DNA from: Glomus cerebriforme
Lineage: Eukaryota; Glomeromycota; Glomeromycetes; Glomerales; Glomeraceae
Length of the DNA: 64,000 nt
Assembly (NCBI GenBank): GCA_003550305.1
Contig: QKYT01000164.1
Span: forward strand, 118,083-182,082
Reading direction: 5' to 3'
Every line of letters starts with the position of its first letter. The stretch's first letter is position 1. The position numbers were made by a program, and so were the translations under genes. Of this stretch, positions 1-11,200 are shown one piece after another. The notes beneath the pieces are model-generated. The model saw nothing but the letters and a program-made list of their open reading frames with translations, was not told the DNA's origin and searched no databases.

Positions 1-27
1 AAAAACCCTTTTTATAAGAACACCTCA

Positions 28-70
28 CTATAATCACAGTGTTTGGTGATCCCGAAGGGTGTGATTATAG
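28..70. repeat. Fold-back (inverted repeat) terminus
   Basis: A perfect 10-bp inverted repeat (ctataatcac at 28-37, gtgattatag at 61-70) encloses a 23-nt loop that itself holds the small hairpin cccgaaggg. It is relatively GC-rich against its surroundings and lies at the edge of a repeat-like block, so it may be the end of a mobile element. The element type cannot be named from this copy. Confidence 0.5.
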
Positions 71-309
71 AGGGGGACGACTGTATACCCATATTTTAAT
101 AATTCTCTATTTCCTAATAGATTTTCTTCAGTTTTTTTTTCTTTTATTATTAAATTATTATTTTCATCAAATATATAGTGCTCACAGATTATCTTTATTA
201 CTGATACAATTCCTATTTTCTTGTAATCTGGTTTATTTCTTTATCTTATTGATACTACAATTACATTTAATAACTTTTTTCCTTTTTCCATAACTCCTTC
301 CAATTTTTC

Positions 310-597
310 TTATCTCTTCTTTCGGTCAAATATATATTTCTTTTCTCTATTTTTTCTCATTAATCTTATATACCTTGCTAATTTTTCAATAGTATTCCTA
401 TTATAATCCATTGCCTTTAATATCACTTTCTGAAAGATTCTCCAGAATTTCTTGAACCACTCTGGTTCTGTTCCTTCTTTTACTTTATAACATTCTAAAC
501 ATGAAGGATCTATTTGATATCTTTTCCTATTTTTCTCATACTTTTCTTTCTCATATAATGCCTTAATTCTTTCTAAATCTTTGTATATATCAGACAT
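310..597 (-). CDS. Hypothetical charged 95-aa protein, probably repeat-associated
   Basis: Open frame of 95 codons on the minus strand, rich in Lys, Arg, Glu and Tyr, beginning MSDIYKDLERIKALYEKE and ending in a basic tail (REKKYIFDRKKR). I recognise no domain. It lies on the same strand as three further Lys/Glu-rich ORFs up to 3115, which suggests one repeated unit rather than a single-copy gene. The coding strand is purine-rich, and this alone favours long open frames, so coding status is uncertain. No promoter or intron evidence was found. Confidence 0.3.
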   Translation of the reverse strand: MSDIYKDLERIKALYEKEKYEKNRKRYQIDPSCLECYKVKEGTEPEWFKKFWRIFQKVILKAMDYNRNTIEKLARYIRLMRKNREKKYIFDRKKR

Positions 598-963
598 TTT
601 TATTCAATTTATCTTACTTTATTCATTTATTCGCAAAAATGATTCTACTTTGTATTTTCCATTTTATTTATATTTTTCGTTCATATAATGATTATTCATT
701 TATTATTTTATCCTTTATTTATTATAATTTCTTTTATTTCTTGACAATTTTCATACATTTTTACATCTTTATTGTATTTTATTATCTCGTAATATTTTAT
801 TATTTTTCCTTTATTCATCCTTTTACAGTTAGTTTAACATCTTTTCAGACAAATAATTGTCTTTTAATTCCTAATTATCTAAATTTCTTATTTATTCCTA
901 ATTCAATTTAATTATTTATTCTCCTATTTTAATCACTAAATTCTTTCTTTATCATACTGATTC

Positions 964-1185
964 TTAATTTTCAAACGTTTTTAACCATTCTTTCCTTAAT
1001 ATTGAATACTTTTTATCTCTTTTTCCTTTCATTATTTCTCCAATTTTTTCCAATTCTATTATTGATACTCTTATTATTAACTCATTTTTCTTTGGTTTAT
1101 CCTTTAATTCTTCTATTAGTTCCCTTATTTCTTCTAGTACTTTATTGAATCTTTGAGTAATTTCAATTCATTTATCTATTTTCAT
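964..1185 (-). pseudogene. Broken Lys/Glu-rich ORF
   Basis: Minus-strand reading frame that starts with ATG at 1185, meets TGA after five codons at a position where TGG would fit, then stays open to TAA at 964-966. The readable part is rich in Lys, Glu and Ile (for example RFNKVLEEIRELIEELKDK) and resembles in composition the neighbouring ORFs at 310-597 and 1284-2087. No function is recognised. The single stop suggests a decayed member of the same cluster. Confidence 0.25.
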
Positions 1186-1283
1186 TATTTGTACAACGCT
1201 TAAAAGTATAAATATACCTTATATTCCTTTTATGATACAAGTTTTGTTCCTTTTTATAATTTAATTTTAATCATTATTTCTTT

Positions 1284-2087
1284 TTACTCTTTACTAAATT
1301 CTTCTATTATCCTATCTATTTCTTCATTTTTTAATCTTTCAAAATCAGTAATCATACTTTCAATAATTCTTTTCATTTTATTTTCTCCTATTTTCCTAAA
1401 TAAATTATATATTCTTTCTGCCTTTCTAATTCTATTCCCTATAATTTTTCTTTTCACACTATTTCCTATTTCTTTCATTATTTCATCAATTAATATTTCT
1501 TTTGATATATCTTCTACTGTTCCTCCATTCTTTTTCTTTCTTTCCTTCATTTTTCCTTTCTCCTGTTCCTTAATTCTTTGTACTTCATTCGTAATATCTT
1601 TTCCTATTTCATAACAATATTTAATAGTTTTTCTTTCCATACTTAATACCCTTTCAGATAATTTCTCATTGTCATTTTCTTCTTCAACTTCCATTTCATA
1701 TGCTTCATTTCTTAATTCTCTTAAGATTCTCTTAAATCCTTTCGATTCTGTTCTCTTTCTTTTTACTCTTTCTCTTTCATTTTCATGATTTTCTTCATCA
1801 TTTCTCTTTCTCTTATTCAATTCTACTTGCTTTCCTGTATTTTCTTCTAATACTCCTTCTATAATTTCTTCATTCTGTTGATCCTTTCCATTACTTTCCA
1901 TTCTTTTCTCTTGCTTCTTCAACATTGCTTCTACAAATATTTTCATACTGTCTTTTAATTCCATATATCTTCCAATCTCCCATTCAGTTTCTAGATCAAT
2001 TGTACAATCCATTGTCTCAATATAGTCCTTATTTCCTTCAATTAATGTTATGTCAATTATTACTTTCATACTCGTTTCTGTTTTCAT
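1284..2087 (-). CDS. Hypothetical 267-aa Lys/Glu-rich protein with basic NLS-like motif
   Basis: The longest ORF of the left cluster, 267 codons, starting MKTETSMKVIIDITLIEGN. The first 75 residues are mixed. A highly charged central region follows with two basic clusters (KRKRNDEE and ERVKRKRTE) that would suit nuclear targeting, and then a Lys/Glu/Ile-rich, predicted helical C-terminal half. No known domain is visible. Its C-terminal segment (RKAERIYNLFRKIGENKMKR) resembles a segment of the broken frame at about 2440-2500 (AKAIYELFMGIGQK), so the cluster seems to hold paralogues. It could be an accessory gene of a mobile element. It could also be a chance frame in purine-rich DNA, though its length argues against that. 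Confidence 0.4.
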   Translation of the reverse strand: MKTETSMKVIIDITLIEGNKDYIETMDCTIDLETEWEIGRYMELKDSMKIFVEAMLKKQEKRMESNGKDQQNEEIIEGVLEENTGKQVELNKRKRNDEENHENERERVKRKRTESKGFKRILRELRNEAYEMEVEEENDNEKLSERVLSMERKTIKYCYEIGKDITNEVQRIKEQEKGKMKERKKKNGGTVEDISKEILIDEIMKEIGNSVKRKIIGNRIRKAERIYNLFRKIGENKMKRIIESMITDFERLKNEEIDRIIEEFSKE

Positions 2088-2384
2088 GTTTTATTATTAT
2101 CCTTTTTTTTTTTAACTATCAGATTCTGATTAATCAGACTTTCCTATTTATATATTTTTTTTTAATCACATGATTTTTTTTCACGTGACTTTATGTCATT
2201 TTCTTCTTATTTTTCTTCTATCAATCTTTTCATTCTTTATTTTCTTTTTATCTTCCTTTTAATTATGTTATCAATCCCTTAATTTCTTTCTTCATCAATT
2301 TCCATATCTTCACTCATTTCGTTTCTCCCTTTGTTTTATTTATTTCTTTTTGAACTTTCTAATTATTTGATTCTTTTGTGAAGC

Positions 2385-3115
2385 TGTTAATTTTATTATC
2401 GTCCTTACAAATGTTTCTTTAATGTTATCTATTCTTTCTGACCAATTCCCATAAATAATTCATATATTGCTTTAGCTTCCCACATTTTTTCTTTTAGAGC
2501 TTTCCTCTTATCTTTCCTTTCTTTCTCATTTTCATCTTTCTTTACTAAAAGTCCCATCATTTCATCATATATTTCCTTCCTTATAGTCTGTTCTGATTTT
2601 TCTCTTTCTTGGTTTACTCTTCTATTTACATTTCTTTTAAAATCTTGTCCAAGGTAAAACTATTTTCAAATTACTCTACTATTTTCATCTCCTAAATCAA
2701 GATATTTTTCTACCATTCTTTTTACATCTCCAATTCTTTCATTTTGTACCATTTCATCCGATTCTTCCATTAATATTTCTCTGTTATTTTTTATCAGTAA
2801 TCTTAACTCATCCATAAATCTTTTTATTTTATCTTCTTTTCTTAATTTCTTTATTTCCTATTGTTTTTCTTCAATTCCTTCATCATTTCTTTTCCTTTTT
2901 CTTATAATCATTCTATTCTTTACACTCTTAGAAATAACTTTCTTTTCAATTACATCATCATTCTCATTACATATATTTAACTCAATCTTTTTCTCTCCTT
3001 TCAAATACTTTTCCAATCCTTTTTTAGTCAAATTAATTTTATATTGCATCATTATTTTTATTTTTATTATTATCACTATTTCGACAAATTTTAAAATCCG
3101 CAGGTGCCAAACCAT
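2385..3115 (-). pseudogene. Broken paralogue of the Lys/Glu-rich protein
   Basis: Minus-strand coding potential runs from an ATG at 3115 (with inner MMQYK starts near 3050) to TAA at 2858 (85 codons). It continues in pieces to about 2385 after several stops. The intact part contains KRKRNDEG, matching the KRKRNDEE motif of the ORF at 1284-2087. The later part ends in a helix-like segment also shared with that ORF. A second short frame (MSNNIYTAKVPDGLAPADF) overlaps its upstream end at about 3050-3147, so the true start, or an intron, is unresolved. Best read as a decayed tandem relative. Confidence 0.3.
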
Positions 3116-3653
3116 CTGGTACTTTTGCTGTATATATATTATTTGACATTACACTGATTTACAGTTGATCCCAATTTCTTATCTAACTTTTCTTATAATA
3201 TCCTAATAATCCTATCGATCATTTATCTCTGTTTATTCTCGACATTCCTTCAAATTCTTGATTTTCTTATTACTTACTTTTCTTTACTTATACTATTTAA
3301 TTTCTTTATTTTCTCATAATTTCCTTTTACATCTTATTCTCAAATTCTTTACCGATAATCCTCTTATTATATCCCTCATTTCTCGTAATTATTAATATCT
3401 TTTTCCTAAATTTACAACTTTTACTCATGGTTTCACTAATCCTATTTATAGCTCTTTTCATAACTTTTCATAACTTTTCACTTCTAATTCTACCAAATTT
3501 ATTTATAACTTTTATATTTATGACTTTATAACACAAACCAATTGCTTATCAAATTTTTATAGTTTATAAGCTCTTTAGCTAATGATTCTCTTATTCTAAT
3601 CATGAAATCCTAATATGGTTTATTTTTTTTATTTTTATTTCATTTTATTCTTA

Positions 3654-4150
3654 GAGTCTTTTATATAACCTAAGTTCATCTATCATTATTCAATATCTTT
3701 TGATAAATCTTACTTAACTCCAATTTATTCAGTTTATAGGTACTTTAAAACCTTTTTATTTTATTTTCTTTAGGTAACCCAAATAACCGTGCACTATTAA
3801 GATAATCAACTACTTCTCATACATTAGTTTCATATATGAGGTTCTTGCCTAAAGACAATGTTTTATTGACATTTCTGCTGGCGATTAAGCTACTATTATT
3901 TCTTTTATTTTCAGGATTTTTCATACAACCTTAGTTCATTTATCATTATTTTAATATCTTTTGATAAACTCTACTCAACCCCTATTTCATTCAGTTTAAA
4001 GGTACTTTAAAACCTTTCTTTCATTTATTTCATTTTATTTCCAGAATTTTTCATAAAAGCACTAAGCTTATTTATCACTATTCCTTTATTTTTAGATAAA
4101 CCTTACTTAATCCCAATTCATTCAGTTTACAGGTATTTTAAGACCTTTTT
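3654..4150. repeat. Three imperfect direct repeat copies of about 100 bp
   Basis: Similar segments at about 3654-3760, 3917-4012 and 4039-4150 share, in order, a run like cttagttcatttatcatta, the string ttttgataaa(t/c)(c/t), and a closing block like attcagtttaaaggtactttaaaacc. Copies differ by many substitutions, mostly between C and T. No ORF is associated. Confidence 0.5.
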
Positions 4151-4979
4151 TTTTTATTTTATTCTCATGATTTCACTAAGAAATTCTTTTATCTCTTAAG
4201 TTCAGATTCTCAAGAGATACCACAAAGATACCCAACTATATGGAGATAATTGAAATGATTTTACTAAGAAATCATTTTTTTTTCTCAGAGCATGCACCAA
4301 ATTGTAATGAACAACTGCCACTTATCCTTACAAGAATTAACTTTACCTTCTAAAATATGCTTGGTTTAAATCTTAATAACTTATTGTTTCTTTATAATTT
4401 TAAATTTAACTTTCAAATTGCGATAATTTCCTTTAATATTAAATATTCTTTTCATTCAATAATTAAACTTGAATAATTTTCCCATATTTCATTTCTGAAC
4501 TTTAATACTCAATATTAATTAATTTTCAAGTGAACAATAAGTATATTTGAAATAACTTTTAATAATTAATATTTTTATTTTTATTTTTCTTGAGGTAAAA
4601 AGCTAAAAATTTTACAAAAGAAAAATTCTTTTGCTTTTATACATTTTGATAATCTACTTGTAATACTATAAATTATCCACAATTCTTTTGTTTCCTAAAA
4701 TCCTATAATTTCTTGCAATGTTTATAAATAAACTAAAATATAAATAAACTAAACTATAAATAAATTGAACTATAAATAAATTGAATTATAAATAAATTAT
4801 TTAAAATTCATCTTGCTGATCATTTACTTGTCACACTAATCATGTATTAAGTCATGTGTAACTATCACGTATTAATACTAAACTAAAAATTAACTAAAAT
4901 ATAAACGTTAATTCTTATACTACAAACATTATAACTAATTATAATCTTTATGTGATCTGTCCTATTTCTTTAGTTACAC

Positions 4980-5213
4980 CATTTACCTTCAGGAGCTAAG
5001 CTGAAGAGTTCGTTCCTACAAAAAAAAAGAAAAATAAACATTAATAAATGTTCTTGTATAATAAATAAAATAGAAACACCCCCTCCGTCTCCATTTACCC
5101 CATTTATCCCATTTACCTCATTTACCTTCAGGAGCTGAGCCGAAGAGTTCGTTCCTACAAAAAAAAAAATGAACGTTAATAAACATTCTTGTATAATAAA
5201 ATAAAAAAAAACC
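4980..5213. repeat. Direct repeat, two copies of about 100 bp
   Basis: Copies at 4980-5086 and 5119-5213 share catttaccttcaggagct, aagagttcgttcctac, an A-run, and then cattcttgtataataa(a)taaa followed by a C-rich run. The two differ by a handful of substitutions. The internal GC-rich core followed by poly(A) is compatible with a short retroposed element, but that is inference. Confidence 0.55.
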
Positions 5214-5276
5214 TCCCCCCTTACTGTTCTACATACTAAGTGAATATGTACAAAAAATGTTACATTTTATTATTAT

Positions 5277-5341
5277 ACTGATTCTATACAAGCGTACATG
5301 TATGATAACTGTACTGATTCTATGCAAGCGTACATGTATGA
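5277..5341. repeat. Two-copy tandem repeat, period 36 bp
   Basis: A 29-bp block (actgattctatacaagcgta and following) at 5277-5305 recurs at 5313-5341 with one difference (ataca to atgca). Each copy contains the palindrome-like gtacatgtat. Confidence 0.7.
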
Positions 5342-7860
5342 GAAATAAATATTTTATTTTTGTCAATGAGTGTTATTATGAAAAGCTTGAAGTCTGCTTA
5401 TTCTGAAAGAGTAAGAAATAGGTTATGTACCTTTCTCAAAAGGTTAAATTACTGATCCATATGATATTTGGTGATCTATTACCATGGTGATCATTCTGTA
5501 TTATGTGATTTTATATAATAACATACAATGCTATTTGATTAAAATTATACTAAAAATACTTTATTTTAAAATTTTAAACTAACTAAAATGCTATAAAACT
5601 AAAAAAAAAAGTATGACAAGTTAATATCAGAATAAAACAGCCATAACTTCACAAGTATTAATCTAACCTTATTGAATATTTATATATAAGTCATTTTTAC
5701 GTAGCCTATAGAATAACTTTATTAAGGCATTCAAAAGTAATTTACTTTAATCAAAATGCTTAAAATGTGCTATAAAGTTTTTGCAAAATGAATTGCAATA
5801 TTTATATATTTTTTGCATTAAAAAGTTAATAATAAAACTTATTTAAAATATATTTATATTCAAAATAAACTAAGTTTAGTTTTGATTCTATTATATTAAA
5901 ATAGTTTAAAAAGTGATTTAGTAGTTTTTTTTTATGAAAAAAACAAAAGTAAGAAATAATATTCTTGTAAATATATATAAACAAAAACATTTAAAATAAT
6001 TATTACTGAAATTTAATTGATCAGTCATCAGAGATTACCATAATAACTAAATTGCCAAATACATTTTTTTTTAATAAAATTACTATCTTATTTACTATTA
6101 ATTTATGCAAAAAGAATTTAAAATTTAGGATTTTTTTTTTAAAAATAATAAAATAAAAAATTTATTAAAAAAAAATATTTTTTCAAACTTCTTGTTATAA
6201 AAAAAAGTAAATAATATTAATATTCTTAAATTTTTTATTATTAAGTGATTAATAAAGTTTTATTTATAAGTAATATTATTACTTGTATAACTATCTTTAT
6301 ATATAAAGTATACTATCTAAATTTTACCTATAAATAGTTTTATAATATATGTTAAAGTATTCATTAAGAATAATTTATTAATTTTAATTAAAAAATATTT
6401 TTTCTTTCATTTATTAATGCTTTAATTTTTTGAGAGAATCTGACTATTTTTATCTTTTAAATTAGAATTTATAAAAATTTATAATTATAAAAAATCTTTA
6501 ATTTTATAAGAACAGCAGTTTTTTCTAGTATTTATTTTTTTATAATCAATTTATTTAATTATTATAATATAAAATATATTTTATAATTTAGTTTTTAGTA
6601 ATAAGTATATTTGTAATATGTAAATAACTTATTTAATATTATTATTATAATTGTAAATTCAAAATTTTATATATAAAAAAAGTAATTAATTTTAAAAGTT
6701 TTTTGTTTTATAAATAATAATAATTTTATAAATATTATTAATCTTTATTAAAAAAATATTGTATTTTGAAATTTTGCAAAATTAATTATATTATAAAATT
6801 TAAATATTATATTTAATTTATTTAATTTAATTTTTTTTTATTAGTTAATAAAAAATCAATGATTTCATCTTGACATTTTTAAAAATTTATAGAAGTAAAA
6901 ATTTTTTTTTAAAAAAATAAGTTTATTCTTGAAATTATATTTTTAAAGTAAATTAAAAATAATAGTATAATAATCTAATAGTATATTTATTTGCTAAAAA
7001 AAAAAAAGTAAAAAACTTTTTCTTATAAATTGTTTTATATATTATTTTATAAATATAATAAATAGTATATAGTAATCAATCTCACTTATTTTTTATAATT
7101 GGTTATTACTTATTTTTTTTTACTAAAAATAAGTAAAGTATATATTAATTATAAAGTACTTTTTACTAATATTTATTGTAAAGTAATTTATCTTTTATAT
7201 ATTATATGATATTTATAATATAAAAAACTATAATTTATCTTGTTTATTCTATAAAGAAGAATATAGAAATAAGGGATTTATAAAATGAATAAGTCTAGCA
7301 ATACTTATTTAAAGAGTAAAATAAAAATGAAATAATTAAAATTCTTAAAGTTTTTGGAAATAATAATTTTGATATTGATAGTTTTTAATTTTTTTATATT
7401 ATATATAAACAAAAATTATTAGTTATATTAAAAAAATGGAATGTACGCATAGTAAATTAAATATATTCTAATCAATTATTCATGTATTATTATAAGTTTA
7501 ATAATATATTATAAAGAAATATTAAGTTCATGATTGCTTTAAAAAGTTTGTCCTCCTAAAAGAAGATTGAACTAAAAAGTATAGCTAAAAAAAAAGAGGT
7601 TTCATCAATTTTTTTTGGATTTGAAAATGATCAAATTGGAAAGTATAGAAATAGAAATTTTAAAATCTTCAAAAAAAATGATTTTTAATTATAATATTTA
7701 GAGATTTTATGATTGATTACTTAAAAAAGTTTCTACTTTCTTTAATGAAAAACTTGACCTTAAAATTTTGATGTGTTTTCATATTTAAATAGATCTTTTA
7801 TTCTGTCAGATCCAGTAACTTGTTGATGATTTTTCATTATATCTTTATCAATCAAGATCT
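5342..7860. other. Very A+T-rich non-coding stretch
   Basis: Almost purely A/T with homopolymers and no reading frame of note on either strand. No RNA gene or promoter signature is recognised. It resembles the heavily decayed flanks of the repeat block at 19.7-33.2 kb. Confidence 0.6.
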
Positions 7861-7868
7861 ATATATAA

Positions 7869-8259
7869 TCATACTTCAGTTTGGTCGTACTTTGGTGGTC
7901 TAGCTCTGATTCTTTCAAGCTCCTGGCCCATAAAATCGCCATATTGTCCTCCACTAGGAGAAAAATCAATATATATTGTCCAGTGTTGTATAGAGATTCC
8001 AAATGCTGTTGATGTTTTTCCACCTCCTGAAACCCCTGCGAGAACAGTTATTAATTCTTCATGAAATTGAAGGAAATGAAAAATGCTCAAGTAATACACT
8101 ATCAAATAATCTATATAATAGATGTCTCAGATATTTTGAAAATGTACCATAAAGGTAAAAATCATAAAATATGGCGGTATGCAGAATTTGTTTTTTAAAA
8201 AAAATATATATTTTTTTAACGAAATATATATATCTGATATATTTACAAACAATAAACAA
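7869..8259 (-). pseudogene. P-loop NTPase fragment, possibly Crinkler-like
   Basis: The minus-strand frame 7869-8105 contains a clear Walker A motif (GVSGGGKTS) followed by IYIDFSPSGGQYGDFMGQEL and a Pro/Arg-rich end. The upstream frame (8059-8259) overlaps it out of phase and carries a plausible continuation (KYLRHLLYRLFDSVLL), so a frameshift separates the halves. Immediately downstream the frame stops, and further coding-like text appears in another phase. P-loop followed by a Y-x-D-strand is typical of the NTPase module of Crinkler (CRN) and related proteins that are numerous in Rhizophagus. That assignment is from memory of the family, not from a search. Called a pseudogene because both ends are broken. 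Confidence 0.45.
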
Positions 8260-11200
8260 TAAATTTTTTATATTTAAATTTTATTACGAAAAAATATATA
8301 ATTTTGAAATGGGTATTTGTTGAATATCATATATACTTTTGAAACATTAATTTATTATGTGATTAAGGCGATCAATGCAAGTTAAATTGTTTGATTATTG
8401 TTCAATATGCGTTCGTTTCATCAAAGAAAAAAAAATCATTCAATTGTTTCAATTGTGAATAAAATTTTTATGTGATAGATCGATATTTATGTATATTATT
8501 GATGCTGAATTACAAATCAACCCTTTTTTTTTTTACTTTACTGCTTCATCTATTTCATCTACATCGCTAATTTTTACTATCTTTTTTTTTTTTTTTTTTT
8601 CATAAAGTGGTCGCGGTATTAATAGACAAAGATATAACATGAATTTCACGTGCAACACAATGTTCACCCGCAGTTATCCGCATTTGATATGAAAATCATA
8701 ACCATCCAAAGTTCAAAAACACGTCAGAATAACAATAAATTTTAAAATTTACATTGTGTTATAAAAAAACTTGGCATGTGTTTTTTTTCAAAGTGACAAA
8801 AAAAAAACCTACAGTATACGATTACTAAACGCCCAATTTTGCCTTAGAAGTGGCTTAGATGAATGAAATAATTCATTCTTTTATTCTCCGAGTTAACAAA
8901 AACTTTGAAACATCATACGTTTGATTTTTCTTGTTATTTATTATGACTCCTTTTTTTTTTAATAAATATAAATATAAATATATAAATATATATATATTTT
9001 TTTTCTTTTAAGTCTTTTAAGGAAGTAAAAAAGAAAAAAAAATGTTTTTGGCAAGATCATCATTCTGTTCAGAATTATTCTATTGTTGTGGCTTTTCGTG
9101 GGTCAATGCGGGTCCTTTATTTCAGAATGTCAAAAAATTAGTCATTTCTTTTTTCTTTTATTAGACTAATGAATATAAAATCAAAATAAATCAAATAATG
9201 ATAAATAATAATAATATGATAATAATAATAATAGCAAATTTACACGGACATTTATTTTTATTTGCATTTTATTCTTATTTGGCAAAACAATTAACAAGAT
9301 TTTATCGTGAAAGAAAATTCATTCAACGATTTAAGCTTTAAATGTCATTAGATGAAAATTAATTGTTGGCAATAAAAGTAATATAAATGATTTTTGTGTG
9401 ACGGAATTTTATAATTGGTCGCATTTTTCCGCGAAAAAAAAAAAATAATAATAATAAGTTTTTGATTCATTTTCTACCAATAACGATTCATATGGATAGA
9501 TATAGTTATACTGTATACTGTATACTGTATATATCATTTAATAATTCAATTTATTCAATTGTTTTTCTGAAAAGTGGCACATGTCCTTTGAGCGATTACT
9601 AAACTGTGTAAATAAATATTTGAAATGTGCATGAATCAAACGTTGATTAATCACGTGACTTATACCTATATTTAATCGGTGATTACTAAACATCCAAGAG
9701 ATTTTTGTATATTAAAATCTAAAGTAATTTTTTTAATAATAAAACGAATGTATGAAAAAAAATTTTTTATTATCATTATTAATTAATTTCATTTCATTTT
9801 TTCTTAAAATGAATAATAATAATAAAAAAAAAAAAAAAAGATTCAAAAAAAGATGGAAAAAAAAAAGATTTTTAAGTTCTCGGCTTAACATTTGTGTAAC
9901 TCATTTCTGGTCATCAAGTAGTTGGCTTTGATACTACATATTACTTTTTATATTTTTATATAATATATATAGATATATATAAACATTATTAAACATAGAT
10001 TAGATTATAATTCATAATCTTTATTTGTATAAGGCTACAAGACAATTTTCGGTAAAAATTAATTTTTTTTTTATTAAAGGATAAATAGTGAATAAATTTA
10101 ATTTTTTAAAAAGGATTAATTTAAATCGTATGATAAATAATAATAATAAACATTAAATAAAATGTCAAAATTTCATATTGTTCTTTTTGTGGGGTACTTG
10201 AATAATAATAAATAAGAATTTTGACAAAACATGAGTAATCGGTTAATCTCTGATCCCTGACATATTTTTTTTCATTTTTACCGATTAAGCTGATCACCGA
10301 GAATTGACCGAAATGTTTCTTTCAAATATATCTTTAAATGTAAATATAAATAAAATTAATAATTTATAATATTGTTCTCTTATTATTATTATTATTATTA
10401 ATTGGGAGAAAAAAAGTTCTGGGTACATTCTCACAAAAAGAAAACAAAAAACAAAATGAAAAATTTCTCACGCATTGTTTTATCCAATACATTCAATAAT
10501 AACATAACAGTATCTTTTCCAAAAAATAAAGTTTTTATTCCCTCGAATTAATTAATAAATAACATTTTGGGTTTAATTACTACTTATAATTATTATAATA
10601 TTTAAAGATTCTCACGCCATTTAAACTTTTGAAATGTTTTATATATTTAATTATAAAAAAATTGTTTCTATCCATTCACAGTTCAGGTTTTTTGACCTGC
10701 AATACTTGCATAAACTTTTTTAAATTAAATGAAGAAACGGGAAATATGGCGCAGTTAGATAAGTAATCTTGAATAAGAGAGGCTGTTAATTTGTGAAACG
10801 TGAATTTAATTAAAGTGTATATTAAAAAATGATAATCTTTAAAAAAGAAAAATTCTTTTTGTTGGATCACGTAATATAAGTTATATGACTTTTTTTTTTT
10901 GTGATATAAACATTTCTTTAATAGATTAAGATAATTATTATGTTTAACTAAATAAAGAAATAAGAATGAGATTTGTTTATATGACCATGCTCGAGTTCCC
11001 GACTCTCAATGAATGTCAAATGTTTATACTTGCATATCGCCGAATATTTTTCCATAATGGAAAATTTTTTTTTCTTTTTCTTTTAAAAAAAAAATATGTA
11101 CATTATATAGAAGACTTGTCTAGAATTTTTTTTAAAATTAAAATAAAATTGGTTAGAATTTGTTTATTAAAAAAATATATATATAAAGTTTTTTTCCTTT

